The notes under the pieces: model-generated | Database searches by the model: none | Seen by the model: only the letters and a program-made list of their open reading frames with translations | Told to the model about the DNA's origin: nothing | Assembly (NCBI GenBank): GCA_019637175.1 | Contig: JAHBWD010000026.1 | Location: 49,635 to 113,634 of the forward strand | Source: Labilithrix sp. | GTDB lineage: Bacteria; Myxococcota_A; Polyangia; Polyangiales; Polyangiaceae | DNA: 64,000 nt | Reading direction: 5' to 3' | Position numbers and translations under genes: made by a program | In this document: positions 1-8,357 of the stretch, piece after piece | Layout of the letters: the number at the start of each line of letters is the position of its first letter | Numbering within the stretch: the stretch's first letter is position 1

Positions 1-2
1 TC

Positions 3-452
3 GCGGCGGTCGCGCTCTTCGGCGCGTACGTGGCCTCGGCGCGCGGCCTCCGCGACGCGCTGCCGCCGCTTCCGTACGCGGCCGCGGTCTACGGGACGGC
101 GTCGCTCCTCCTCTTGCCGCTCGCGATCGTGCTCGCCGCGCGCGCCGGCGCGCCCGCGACGAAGCCCGCGCTCGCCGTCCTCGGCCTCGCGCTCGTTCCG
201 ACCCTCGTCGGGCACTCCCTCGTGCAGCTCGTCGCGCGGCGCGCGCCGCCTGTCCTCGTCGCGCTCGTTTGCCCGGGCGAGACGATCGGCTCGCTGGCGA
301 TCGGCGCGGCGCTCATGAGCGCAGCGCCGACGGCGCGCGAAGCGGTCGGCTGCGCGATCGTGCTCGCCGGCGCGACGCTCGCGGTGACGGGCGCGCGGCC
401 GTCAGTCGAGGCTGGCGATCACGGGCGCGTGATCGGAGGGGATGGAGCCTGA
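3..452 (+). CDS. DMT-superfamily (EamA-like) permease, C-terminal part
   Basis: The gene enters from the left edge, so its start is not visible; 149 residues remain. They form about four hydrophobic helices separated by short basic turns, and end in a polar tail after a final hydrophobic stretch (VGCAIVLAGATLAVTGA). Helix spacing and small-residue composition fit the second EamA repeat of a drug/metabolite transporter in the inner membrane; the segment around VCPGETIGSLAIGAALM resembles the conserved P-(I/V)-x-x-x-(L/I) turn of that repeat. The substrate cannot be read. The 3' end overlaps the convergent exonuclease III gene by 51 bases. Family assignment is by membrane pattern and so moderate. 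Confidence 0.6.
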   Translation, partial: AAVALFGAYVASARGLRDALPPLPYAAAVYGTASLLLLPLAIVLAARAGAPATKPALAVLGLALVPTLVGHSLVQLVARRAPPVLVALVCPGETIGSLAIGAALMSAAPTAREAVGCAIVLAGATLAVTGARPSVEAGDHGRVIGGDGA

Positions 453-1178
453 TTTCCCCTTCTTGCGATAGTCGCGATCGTGAAAGACGTCTCTCACCCG
501 TCGCGCGAGCACGGGCGTCGCGAAGAGCATGTCGAGGCGCATGCCCTCGTTCTTGTGGAAGCAGCCCGCGCGATAATCCCACCACGAGTACGAGATCGTG
601 TCGGGGTACTTCGCGCGATACAGATCGACGAGGCCCGCCTTGCCGAGGCGCGCGACGAGGTCGCGCTCTTCGGCGGTGTGGAAGATTCGCCCCTCGAATC
701 GAACGCCCCCGTACGAGTCGAGCGGCGTCTGGCAGACGTTGAAGTCGCCGCCGACGAGGAGCGGCGCCTCTTTGTCGGCGCGCGTCTCGACGTGGAGCGC
801 GAGGCTCTCGAGCCAGCGGAGCTTCAGCGCGTAGTCGGCGTGCGAGAGGCTCTTGCCGTTGGGGATGTAGACGCTCACCACCTCGATCCCCGCGACCTTC
901 GCCGCGATGAAGCGGGCGCCGGCCGCCGCCGCGCCCGGCAGCTCGCGGCTCACGACCTCGGGTTTGTCGCGCGCGATCACGGCGACGCCGTTCCAGCCTT
1001 GCTGGCCGACGAGCACCGCGTGATAGCCCGACGCGAGGAGCTCGAGGTGGGGGAAATCGTCTTCGACGATCTTGAGCTCTTGGAGGCAGGCGACGTCGGG
1101 CTGCCGCTCGGCGAGCCACTCGGCGAGCCGCTGCGATCGCGCGCGAATTCCGTTCACGTTCCAGGTCGCGACGAGCAC
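402..1178 (-). CDS. xth: Exodeoxyribonuclease III (AP endonuclease)
   Basis: The 258-residue protein is full length for the ExoIII/APE1 family, which incises DNA 5' to abasic sites and degrades 3' ends of duplex DNA in base excision repair. Family motifs are in order: WNVNGIRAR with Asn7, LQELK with Glu34, WNGVAVIARD, the GGDFNV strand carrying the Asp/Asn pair, the KNEGMRLDML segment and SDHAP near the end with the catalytic Asp and His. The start is GTG. It is probably the last gene of a minus-strand run behind the antiporter gene (21-base gap). Its 3' end runs 51 bases into the permease gene on the other strand. Confidence 0.95.
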   Translation of the reverse strand: MLVATWNVNGIRARSQRLAEWLAERQPDVACLQELKIVEDDFPHLELLASGYHAVLVGQQGWNGVAVIARDKPEVVSRELPGAAAAGARFIAAKVAGIEVVSVYIPNGKSLSHADYALKLRWLESLALHVETRADKEAPLLVGGDFNVCQTPLDSYGGVRFEGRIFHTAEERDLVARLGKAGLVDLYRAKYPDTISYSWWDYRAGCFHKNEGMRLDMLFATPVLARRVRDVFHDRDYRKKGKSGSIPSDHAPVIASLD

Positions 1179-1199
1179 GACCGCTCACTAGCACGCGGT

Positions 1200-2951
1200 T
1201 CAGAGGTCCGCGAGGCTCGACATTCGCGGGCCCGCGGTGCCGCCGGCGATTCGACGGCCGTGCTCGTCGAGGCACTTCACCGCGCCCTCGAGCGTCGTCT
1301 GCTCGAGGAGCTCTTCGCGCGCCGCCTCGTCGAAGACGGAGCGCGCGAGCGCCGCGAGGACGCGCACCTCGCGCTCGTAGGCCTTCGGCGGCAACAGCAG
1401 GAGGAAGACGATCCGCGCGGCGCGTCCGTCGGGCGCGTCGAAGTCGATCCCTTCGGGCGCGAGGCCGAGCGCGACCGCCGGGCGCGTCAGCCCTTCGACG
1501 GCGGCGTGAGGGATCGCGACCTCGTCGCCGAGGCCCGTCGGCGCGATCATCTCTCGCTCGAGCACGGAGATCAGCGCCGGCTCGACCAGCTCGCCGATCG
1601 TCGGGCGCAACGCGCGCCCGAGCTCCTCGATGGCGCGCGCCGAGGTGGCCGCGCCGAGCTTCGGGATGAACGCGCCCGCGCGCACGAGGCTCGCCGCGTC
1701 GTCGGCGCTCGAGCCCGCGCTCTTGCCCGGCGTGTAGAGCAGCAGCTTCATCATCGGTCCGGCGAGGAGCGAGGTGCCGATCGCCATCGTGACCAGCGCG
1801 ACGAAGATCCGGTCGTCGATGAGCCCGGCCTCGAGCGCGAGGAGCGCGAGGATGATCTCCATGGCGCCGCGCGCGTTGAGCCCGAAGCCGACCGCGCTGG
1901 CCTCGCGCCAGGAGAGGCCGGTCACCCGCGCACCGATCGTGCAGCCGAGGAGCTTGGCGAGCGTCGCCACGAGGAAGACCGCGAAGCACAGCCACGGCAC
2001 GAAGTTGGCGGCGAAGTCGACGCGCAGCGCGGCCGACGCGAAGAACACCGGCGCGAAGATGTTGGTGACGAACTGCTGGATGGTCTGCCGCGTGCGCTCT
2101 CGCAGCCGAGGCGAGTCGCCCACCGTCACCCCGACGATGAAGCCGCCGAGCGCGGCGTGGATGCCGATCGCCTGCATCATCGCCGCGCCGAGCACCGCGA
2201 AGACGATCACGAGCGACAAAATGCGCCCCGGCGCGAGCTCGACCTGCTGCTCGAGGCGCGCCAGCACGCGGTCGGCGACCTTTCGCCCGATGAGGAGACA
2301 GGCGGCCACGAACAAGGCCGCGACGACGATCGTTCGACCGAGATGGGGCACGTCGACGACCCCGCCGCGCATCGGACCGAGCAAGACGCTGAACGCCACC
2401 CAGCCGATGAGGTCGTCGAGCATCGCCGCCGACATGACGAGCAGACCGATGTCGGTCTTGAAGAGACCGAGATCGAGCAGCGTCTTCGCGATGACCGGCA
2501 TCGCGGAGATCGAGAGGGCGACGCCGAGGAAGAGCGCGAACAGATCGCGTCGAGCCGGGTTGAGGATGAAGGCGTCCGGGATGCCGTAGCCGATGAGGAT
2601 GCCGCCGACGAGCGGTACGACGATCCCGAGCGTCGACACGAGGAGCGCGGTTCGCCCTCGACGCTTGACGATCCCGAGCTCGACCTCGAGGCCTGCCGTC
2701 ACCAGCAGCAGCACGACGGCGACGGTCGTGTAGGCGGTGAGCATCGTCTTCGGCGCGCCCGCGGGGAAGAGGTACTCGTTGAGCCCGGGCGAGACCCTTC
2801 CCAGCACCGTCTTGCCGAGGAGGATGCCGGCGGAGAGCTCGCCCACGACCGCAGGGAGGCCCACGGCGCGGGCGCCTTCACCGAGGAGGCGCGCGACGCC
2901 GAGGAGCGCCGCGATGGAGAGCAGGAAGACGACGGCGTCGTGCTCGTTCAA
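1200..2951 (-). CDS. CPA2-family cation/proton antiporter with C-terminal PTS EIIA-like domain
   Basis: The 583-residue protein has an N-terminal membrane domain (about residues 5-390) with the helix pattern of Kef/NapA-type sodium(potassium)/proton antiporters, including the LPAVVGELSAGILLG opening and a DDLIGW helix whose two Asp correspond to the ion-binding pair. Residues about 430-575 form a soluble domain like fructose-type PTS EIIA; GDEVAIPHA carries the His that is phosphorylated in that family. The membrane part should exchange cations for protons; the tail is inferred to regulate it. Start is TTG, supported by GAGGAG seven bases upstream. Isocitrate dehydrogenase lies 24 bases upstream on the same strand, so the two may be cotranscribed. 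Confidence 0.88.
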   Translation of the reverse strand: MNEHDAVVFLLSIAALLGVARLLGEGARAVGLPAVVGELSAGILLGKTVLGRVSPGLNEYLFPAGAPKTMLTAYTTVAVVLLLVTAGLEVELGIVKRRGRTALLVSTLGIVVPLVGGILIGYGIPDAFILNPARRDLFALFLGVALSISAMPVIAKTLLDLGLFKTDIGLLVMSAAMLDDLIGWVAFSVLLGPMRGGVVDVPHLGRTIVVAALFVAACLLIGRKVADRVLARLEQQVELAPGRILSLVIVFAVLGAAMMQAIGIHAALGGFIVGVTVGDSPRLRERTRQTIQQFVTNIFAPVFFASAALRVDFAANFVPWLCFAVFLVATLAKLLGCTIGARVTGLSWREASAVGFGLNARGAMEIILALLALEAGLIDDRIFVALVTMAIGTSLLAGPMMKLLLYTPGKSAGSSADDAASLVRAGAFIPKLGAATSARAIEELGRALRPTIGELVEPALISVLEREMIAPTGLGDEVAIPHAAVEGLTRPAVALGLAPEGIDFDAPDGRAARIVFLLLLPPKAYEREVRVLAALARSVFDEAAREELLEQTTLEGAVKCLDEHGRRIAGGTAGPRMSSLADL

Positions 2952-2975
2952 CGTAGCTCCTCGACGCGGGCGCGA

Positions 2976-3980
<1,005 letters not shown>

Positions 3981-4031
3981 GGGTCGCCGTCAGAGTACGC
4001 TCGACGGCCCTAGGGTGAAAGCGAAGACCCA

Positions 4032-4901
4032 ATGATCGCCACTGTGCTCCGGATCACGGCCAACGGGCTCGAGCATTCGATCCGACAATGGCTGCCTCCG
4101 GAGAGGCAGAAGGGAACCGTCGTGCTGATCCATGGCTACATGGACGCGGGGGGCACCTGGGATCGCGTCGCGCCTGCGCTCGCCGCCGCCGGGCATCGCG
4201 TCCTCGCGCCCGACATGCGCGGCTTCGGCGCGGGCGCCCGGGCCCCGGCGGGCAGCTACTACCACTTCGTCGACTACGTCTTCGACGTCGCCGATCTCGT
4301 CGAGGCGCTCGTGCCTGGGGGTGAGAGTGTCGGCGTGGTCGGACACTCGATGGGGGGCACGATCTCCACGCTCTACGCGGGGACTTTTCCCGAGCGCGTC
4401 TCGCGTCTCGCGCTGCTCGAGGGTCTCGGTCCGCCGGACAATCCGTTCGAGCTGGGGCCGATACGGATGCGGTCGTGGATCGAGCAGGTGCGGGCGGCGC
4501 GCGCGCGGTCTCGCGCGGCGCCGACGTTCTCGCGCGCCGAGGGGCTCGCGCGCCTCGCCGGAAACCACCCGAACGTGCCGCCGGAGGTCCTCGAGCATCG
4601 GCTCCCGCACCTCGCGGCCGAGGGCGACGACGGCCGGCTCTCGTGGCATTTCGACCCGCTGCACAAGACGACCTCGCCGATGCCTTTCTTCGTGAAGCTC
4701 TTCATCGAGTTCGCGCGGAAGGTCACGTGCCCCGTGCTCTTCGTCTCCGGCGGTCCGCGTGGCTTCCATCCGAGCGACGAAGGCGAGCGGCTCGCCGCGT
4801 TCGCCGAGCTCCGATGCGACGAGCTGCCGCAGGCCGGCCACATGATGCACTGGACCGAGCCGGAGAAGCTCGCGCCGAAGCTCGTCGCGTTCCTCGCGTG
4901 A
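4032..4901 (+). CDS. Alpha/beta-hydrolase fold protein
   Basis: A 289-residue cytoplasmic protein without a signal peptide. VVLIHGYMDAGGTWD gives the oxyanion-hole strand, VGVVGHSMGGTIS the nucleophile elbow with the catalytic Ser, and the C-terminal QAGHMMHWTEPEKLAPKL carries the expected His. A cap region lies between about residues 140 and 220. This matches the broad lipase/esterase/haloalkane-dehalogenase-like group of alpha/beta hydrolases; the sequence does not reveal the substrate. It is divergent from isocitrate dehydrogenase, with 51 bases between starts, and ends three bases before the convergent M23-like gene. Confidence 0.85.
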   Translation: MIATVLRITANGLEHSIRQWLPPERQKGTVVLIHGYMDAGGTWDRVAPALAAAGHRVLAPDMRGFGAGARAPAGSYYHFVDYVFDVADLVEALVPGGESVGVVGHSMGGTISTLYAGTFPERVSRLALLEGLGPPDNPFELGPIRMRSWIEQVRAARARSRAAPTFSRAEGLARLAGNHPNVPPEVLEHRLPHLAAEGDDGRLSWHFDPLHKTTSPMPFFVKLFIEFARKVTCPVLFVSGGPRGFHPSDEGERLAAFAELRCDELPQAGHMMHWTEPEKLAPKLVAFLA

Positions 4902-4904
4902 CGA

Positions 4905-5546
4905 TCAGCGGACCGGGAGGCGCACGCCGTTCTTGTAGCCGCCCATCACCTTGCGGACGTCGCCCTCGCGGAGGATGAAGGTCCACGAGTCTTGCTCGAC
5001 CTGATCGTCGAGCAAGAGGCCGAGGTGGAGGTGAGGCGTGCCGTTGCCGATGCCGCTGATCCCGATGCGCTCGCCCGCCTCGACGTGCTTGCGCGGCTCG
5101 CGGCCTTCGCGCTGATGGGTCTCGACCGCGGATAAATGTGTATAATACACATGTGTGATCCGCTGCGCGCCCCACGGGATGGGGGCGTCGAGCTTCAGGC
5201 GCACGCTGAACGCGGTGTCCTTGCCCGTGGTCCAGCGGGTGTGGCCCCACTCGGCGTAGTCGAGCGTGCCCGCGGCGACGGCGTAGACCGCGAGGTGATC
5301 GCCCGCGATGTCGAGGCCGGTGTCGCCGCCCCAGCCGCCGAGGGAGCCGCCGGGCATCGGGCTGCGGAGCGCGGGGTTCTTGAGGGCGGGGGAGAAGGGG
5401 CCCGCGTAGGGAGGTGGAGCGGGAGCGGGAGCGGGAGCGGGAGCGGGAGCGGAGAGCGGGTGGGGGGCGGCGAGGGGGACGAGGTCGGAGCTGCACGCCG
5501 AGACGAGTGAGAGGGAGAGGGAGAGGAGAGCGAGGGCGGGGCGCAC
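4905..5546 (-). CDS. M23-like (LytM) lipoprotein, probably degenerate metal site
   Basis: The 213-residue protein begins with a lipoprotein signal (hydrophobic stretch ending VSAC) and an Ala-Pro linker encoded by a hexanucleotide repeat. Residues about 70-200 resemble the M23/LytM fold of peptidoglycan endopeptidases: GLDIAG, YYTHLS and HLHLG match the conserved blocks. The first zinc ligand, normally the His of HxGxD, appears as Asp (DTGLDIA), so hydrolase activity is doubtful; it may bind or activate wall enzymes, as many degenerate LytM proteins do. Codons of the YYTHLS block are AT-rich and form a perfect palindrome, unlike the rest of the gene. It lies 34 bases downstream of the MFS gene. 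Confidence 0.72.
   Translation of the reverse strand: MRPALALLSLSLSLVSACSSDLVPLAAPHPLSAPAPAPAPAPAPPPYAGPFSPALKNPALRSPMPGGSLGGWGGDTGLDIAGDHLAVYAVAAGTLDYAEWGHTRWTTGKDTAFSVRLKLDAPIPWGAQRITHVYYTHLSAVETHQREGREPRKHVEAGERIGISGIGNGTPHLHLGLLLDDQVEQDSWTFILREGDVRKVMGGYKNGVRLPVR
5136..5152. repeat. AT-rich perfect palindrome inside the M23-like gene
   Basis: ATGTGTAT and ATACACAT are exact reverse complements separated by a single A. A second palindrome, ACACATGTGT, overlaps its right arm (5147-5156). The plus strand also shows a consensus TATAAT at 5141-5146. The patch sits within the coding sequence for the conserved HVYYTHLS segment and uses ACA, CAT, TAT and TTA codons that are rare in the neighbouring genes. 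Whether it is an operator, a cryptic promoter or chance is not known. Confidence 0.75.
5421..5450. repeat. Hexanucleotide tandem repeat (GGGAGC x5)
   Basis: Five perfect copies of GGGAGC, flanked by partial copies on both sides, encode the Ala-Pro linker just after the lipidated Cys of the M23-like protein on the minus strand. Each gain or loss of a unit changes the linker by two residues without a frameshift. Confidence 0.85.
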
Positions 5547-5580
5547 GAGGGGACGTCGCGCGAGCAGCGCAGAACGTGAC

Positions 5581-7023
5581 TCAGTGAAAGAGCGCGAGCG
5601 ATTTCGTCACGACCTGCGCCACGCCCCAGCTCATCGGGATCGCGACGACCAGCCAATAGAGGACGAGGCGCGCCATCGGGGGCGCGGCCGTTCCTTGCAC
5701 CTCGATCGGGGTGGCGGCGGCTCGCGTGAGCGGCGCGGCGCGCGGAACGCGAAGGTTGGCCACGAGGCCGATCGCGAGGAGGCCGACGAGGGCGTACATC
5801 GTCATCGAGTACGCCTCCGACTTCGGGACGCCGCGCGCGATCTGGTGCTCGCGCGCGTACGTCACGACGGTCGGACCGACGAGCGCGGCGGAAGACCACG
5901 CCGTGAGGAGCCTGCCGTGGATGGCGCCGACCTGCTTGGTCCCGAACAGATCTCGGAGGTACGCGGGCACGGTGGCGAAGCCTCCGCCGTACATGCTGAG
6001 GATGACGCACATGCACACGACGAAGAGCCAGCTCGATCCGAGGTGCTTGGTCGTCGGCACGGCCGCGTAGAGCACCATGCCGAGACCGAGGTAGATCGCG
6101 TACGTGGGCTTGCGACCGATCCGGTCGGACGTCGACGACCACGCGAAGCGCCCCGCGAGGTTCCACAGGCTGAGCAGCCCGACGAAGCCGGCGGCGGCCT
6201 CGGGCGACTCGCCGAACATCTCCTGAATCATGGGCGAGGCCTGCCCGAGGATGCCGATGCCGGCGGTCACGTTCGCGAAGAGGACGATCCACACCATCCA
6301 GAAGCCGCGCGTTCGAATCGCCTCGGCGGCGGTCGCGCCTGTCGCGTGCGCCGCGTGCGCCGCGCCCTGCGGCGCGTCGCGCGGCACGCGCACGGTCGCG
6401 GCGCCGAAGCTCATCATCGCGAGGTAGACGATCCCCATCGCGACGAACGTCTCGGCGACGCCGTTCGAAGCGTCGCTCGAGAAGCGCTTCATGAGCGTCA
6501 CGCCGAGCGGCGATCCGATCATCGCGCCGCCGCCGAAGCCCATGATCGCCATCCCCGTCGCCATGCCCGGCCGATCGGGGAACCACTTGATGAGCGTCGA
6601 GACCGGCGCGATGTATCCGAGCCCGAGGCCGATGCCCCCGAGGACGCCGTATCCCGCGTAGAGGAGCGGCAGCGAGTGGAGCTTCACCGCGAGCGCGGAG
6701 ACGAAGAAGCCCGACGAGAAGCACGCGGCCGAAGCCGCCATCGCCGCGCGAGGGCCGGCGCGCTCCACCCACGTGCCGAACATCGCCGCCGAAGCGCCGA
6801 GGAAGAAGAAGGCGATGTTGAACATCCAGATCGTCGCCGACAGCGGCCAGTCACCCGGAGCGCTGTGATCGCGACCGACGAGTCGCGTCAGCGGGAGGTT
6901 GAAGACGCTGAGCGCGTACGCCTGACCGATCGAGAGGTGCACCGCGAGCGCCGCGGGAGGCACGAGCCAGCGGCTGTATCCCGGAGGCGCGATCGTCCGC
7001 TCGCGACCGAGGAGCGGGATCAT
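5581..7023 (-). CDS. OFA-family MFS transporter
   Basis: The 480-residue protein has about twelve membrane helices with a central loop near residues 220-235. The opening WLVPPAALAVHLSIGQAYALSVFNLPL and the MFS loop signature RPGMATGMAIMGFGGGAMIGSPL are characteristic of the oxalate/formate antiporter (OFA) subfamily of the major facilitator superfamily in the inner membrane. Many family members carry other carboxylates or are uncharacterised, so oxalate transport should not be assumed. It starts seven bases after the M16 peptidase stop and sits inside a same-strand run, suggesting cotranscription. No decarboxylase for oxalate is seen next to it. Confidence 0.85.
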   Translation of the reverse strand: MIPLLGRERTIAPPGYSRWLVPPAALAVHLSIGQAYALSVFNLPLTRLVGRDHSAPGDWPLSATIWMFNIAFFFLGASAAMFGTWVERAGPRAAMAASAACFSSGFFVSALAVKLHSLPLLYAGYGVLGGIGLGLGYIAPVSTLIKWFPDRPGMATGMAIMGFGGGAMIGSPLGVTLMKRFSSDASNGVAETFVAMGIVYLAMMSFGAATVRVPRDAPQGAAHAAHATGATAAEAIRTRGFWMVWIVLFANVTAGIGILGQASPMIQEMFGESPEAAAGFVGLLSLWNLAGRFAWSSTSDRIGRKPTYAIYLGLGMVLYAAVPTTKHLGSSWLFVVCMCVILSMYGGGFATVPAYLRDLFGTKQVGAIHGRLLTAWSSAALVGPTVVTYAREHQIARGVPKSEAYSMTMYALVGLLAIGLVANLRVPRAAPLTRAAATPIEVQGTAAPPMARLVLYWLVVAIPMSWGVAQVVTKSLALFH

Positions 7024-7030
7024 CGACCGC

Positions 7031-8353
7031 TCAGCCCGGGCCGCGGAAGCCCTTGACCACGTCGGCGAGACGCTTGTCTTCGTCGTTCTCGAGGAGGCCC
7101 ACCGCGAGCACGTTCAGCCGATCGGGCTGGGCGACGAGCGCAGAGAGATCGCGGAGCTCGGCCGGCGTCACCGCGGCGTTGGCCGCGAGGCGCGCCTCGG
7201 GCGTTTCGAAGCGATCGAAGAGCAGCCCGCCGGCGTAGAAGCCCGCGAGCTCTTCGGGCGAGTCGAACGTCGTCTTCACGTCCCACGCGTTGCGCCGTCG
7301 CGCCTTCGCGAGCTCCTCTTCCGTCGGACCGTGGCGGGCGAGCTCGCAGAGCAGATCGACGAGCTCGCGCGTCACGACCGACGTGCGCGCGTGCTGCACG
7401 CCGGCGGCGAAGTCGAGCACGCCGTCGTCTTCGTAGCCGTCGAAGTTCCCCGCGACGTCGTAGCAGAGCCCCTTCGCGTCGCACACGCGGTGGTAGAGCC
7501 GCGTCGACATGCCGTCGTCGAGGATCCGCATGAGCATGTCCATCGCAGGGCGATGCGCCGAGCTCTCGGGCACCGCGCGGAAGCAGACGCGCAGCTCCGT
7601 CTGGCTCGAGACGTTCTCGACGATCGACAGGCGCGGCCTCTTCTGCGTGTGCACGGGCGCCTCCGCGGCGATCGCCGCGCCCGCGGGCATCGCGCCGAAC
7701 CCCTCGTTGGCGAGCTCGAAGACCCGATCGGGATCGACCGCGCCGGAGAACGCGAGCACCGCGTTCGCCGCGTTGTAGTGCCGCTCGTGGTGCGCCTTCA
7801 GCATCGCGAGGTCGAACGAGCGCACGCGCGCGAGATCGCCCGTGATCGTGAAGCCGAGCGGGTGGCTCGGGTAGATCTGCTTGCGCGAGAGGTTGTCGGC
7901 GTCGATCTGCCGGCCCTCGTCGTCGAGATCTTCGAGGATCTCTTCGCTGACGATCCCCTTCTCGATCTCGATGTCGGCGAACGTCGGATGCCCCAGCACC
8001 TCGCCGAAGAGCGCGGTGGCCGCGGCGATCGACTCGCCGGGCAGCGTGACGGAGAAGACGCCGAAGTCCGCCTGCGTCGCCGCGTAGAGGTAGCCGCCGA
8101 GGCTCTCGAACGCGAGGTTCACCTCGTGCGCGCTCGCGAGGCGCGGCGTGCCTCGATAGAGCATGTGCTCGAGGAAGTGGCTGATGCCGTTCCGCTCGGA
8201 GGTCTCGAAGCGCGAGCCGATGCGCACGTAGAGCGCGACGTGCGCGCGATGGAGCTGCGGCTGCGGCGCGACGACGACGCGCAGCCCGTTGTCGAGGGTT
8301 GCGACGCGGAACGGGCGCTCGCCCGTCGACTCGCGCATCGAAAGCCCTGCCAT
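7031..8353 (-). CDS. M16-family (insulinase-like) metallopeptidase
   Basis: The 440-residue protein carries the inverted zinc motif HFLEHML (HxxEH) at about residues 60-65, followed about 75 residues later by the glutamate-rich stretch EKGIVSEEILE that supplies the third zinc ligand. Length and the two-lobed layout match bacterial M16B processing peptidases (PqqL/YmxG type). No signal peptide is visible, so a cytoplasmic or non-classically exported location is inferred. It starts four bases after the PpiD-like foldase stop and precedes the OFA transporter by seven, so the three genes look like one operon. Whether it pairs with an inactive M16 partner is unknown; none is in this window. Confidence 0.9.
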   Translation of the reverse strand: MAGLSMRESTGERPFRVATLDNGLRVVVAPQPQLHRAHVALYVRIGSRFETSERNGISHFLEHMLYRGTPRLASAHEVNLAFESLGGYLYAATQADFGVFSVTLPGESIAAATALFGEVLGHPTFADIEIEKGIVSEEILEDLDDEGRQIDADNLSRKQIYPSHPLGFTITGDLARVRSFDLAMLKAHHERHYNAANAVLAFSGAVDPDRVFELANEGFGAMPAGAAIAAEAPVHTQKRPRLSIVENVSSQTELRVCFRAVPESSAHRPAMDMLMRILDDGMSTRLYHRVCDAKGLCYDVAGNFDGYEDDGVLDFAAGVQHARTSVVTRELVDLLCELARHGPTEEELAKARRRNAWDVKTTFDSPEELAGFYAGGLLFDRFETPEARLAANAAVTPAELRDLSALVAQPDRLNVLAVGLLENDEDKRLADVVKGFRGPG

Positions 8354-8357
8354 CGGC

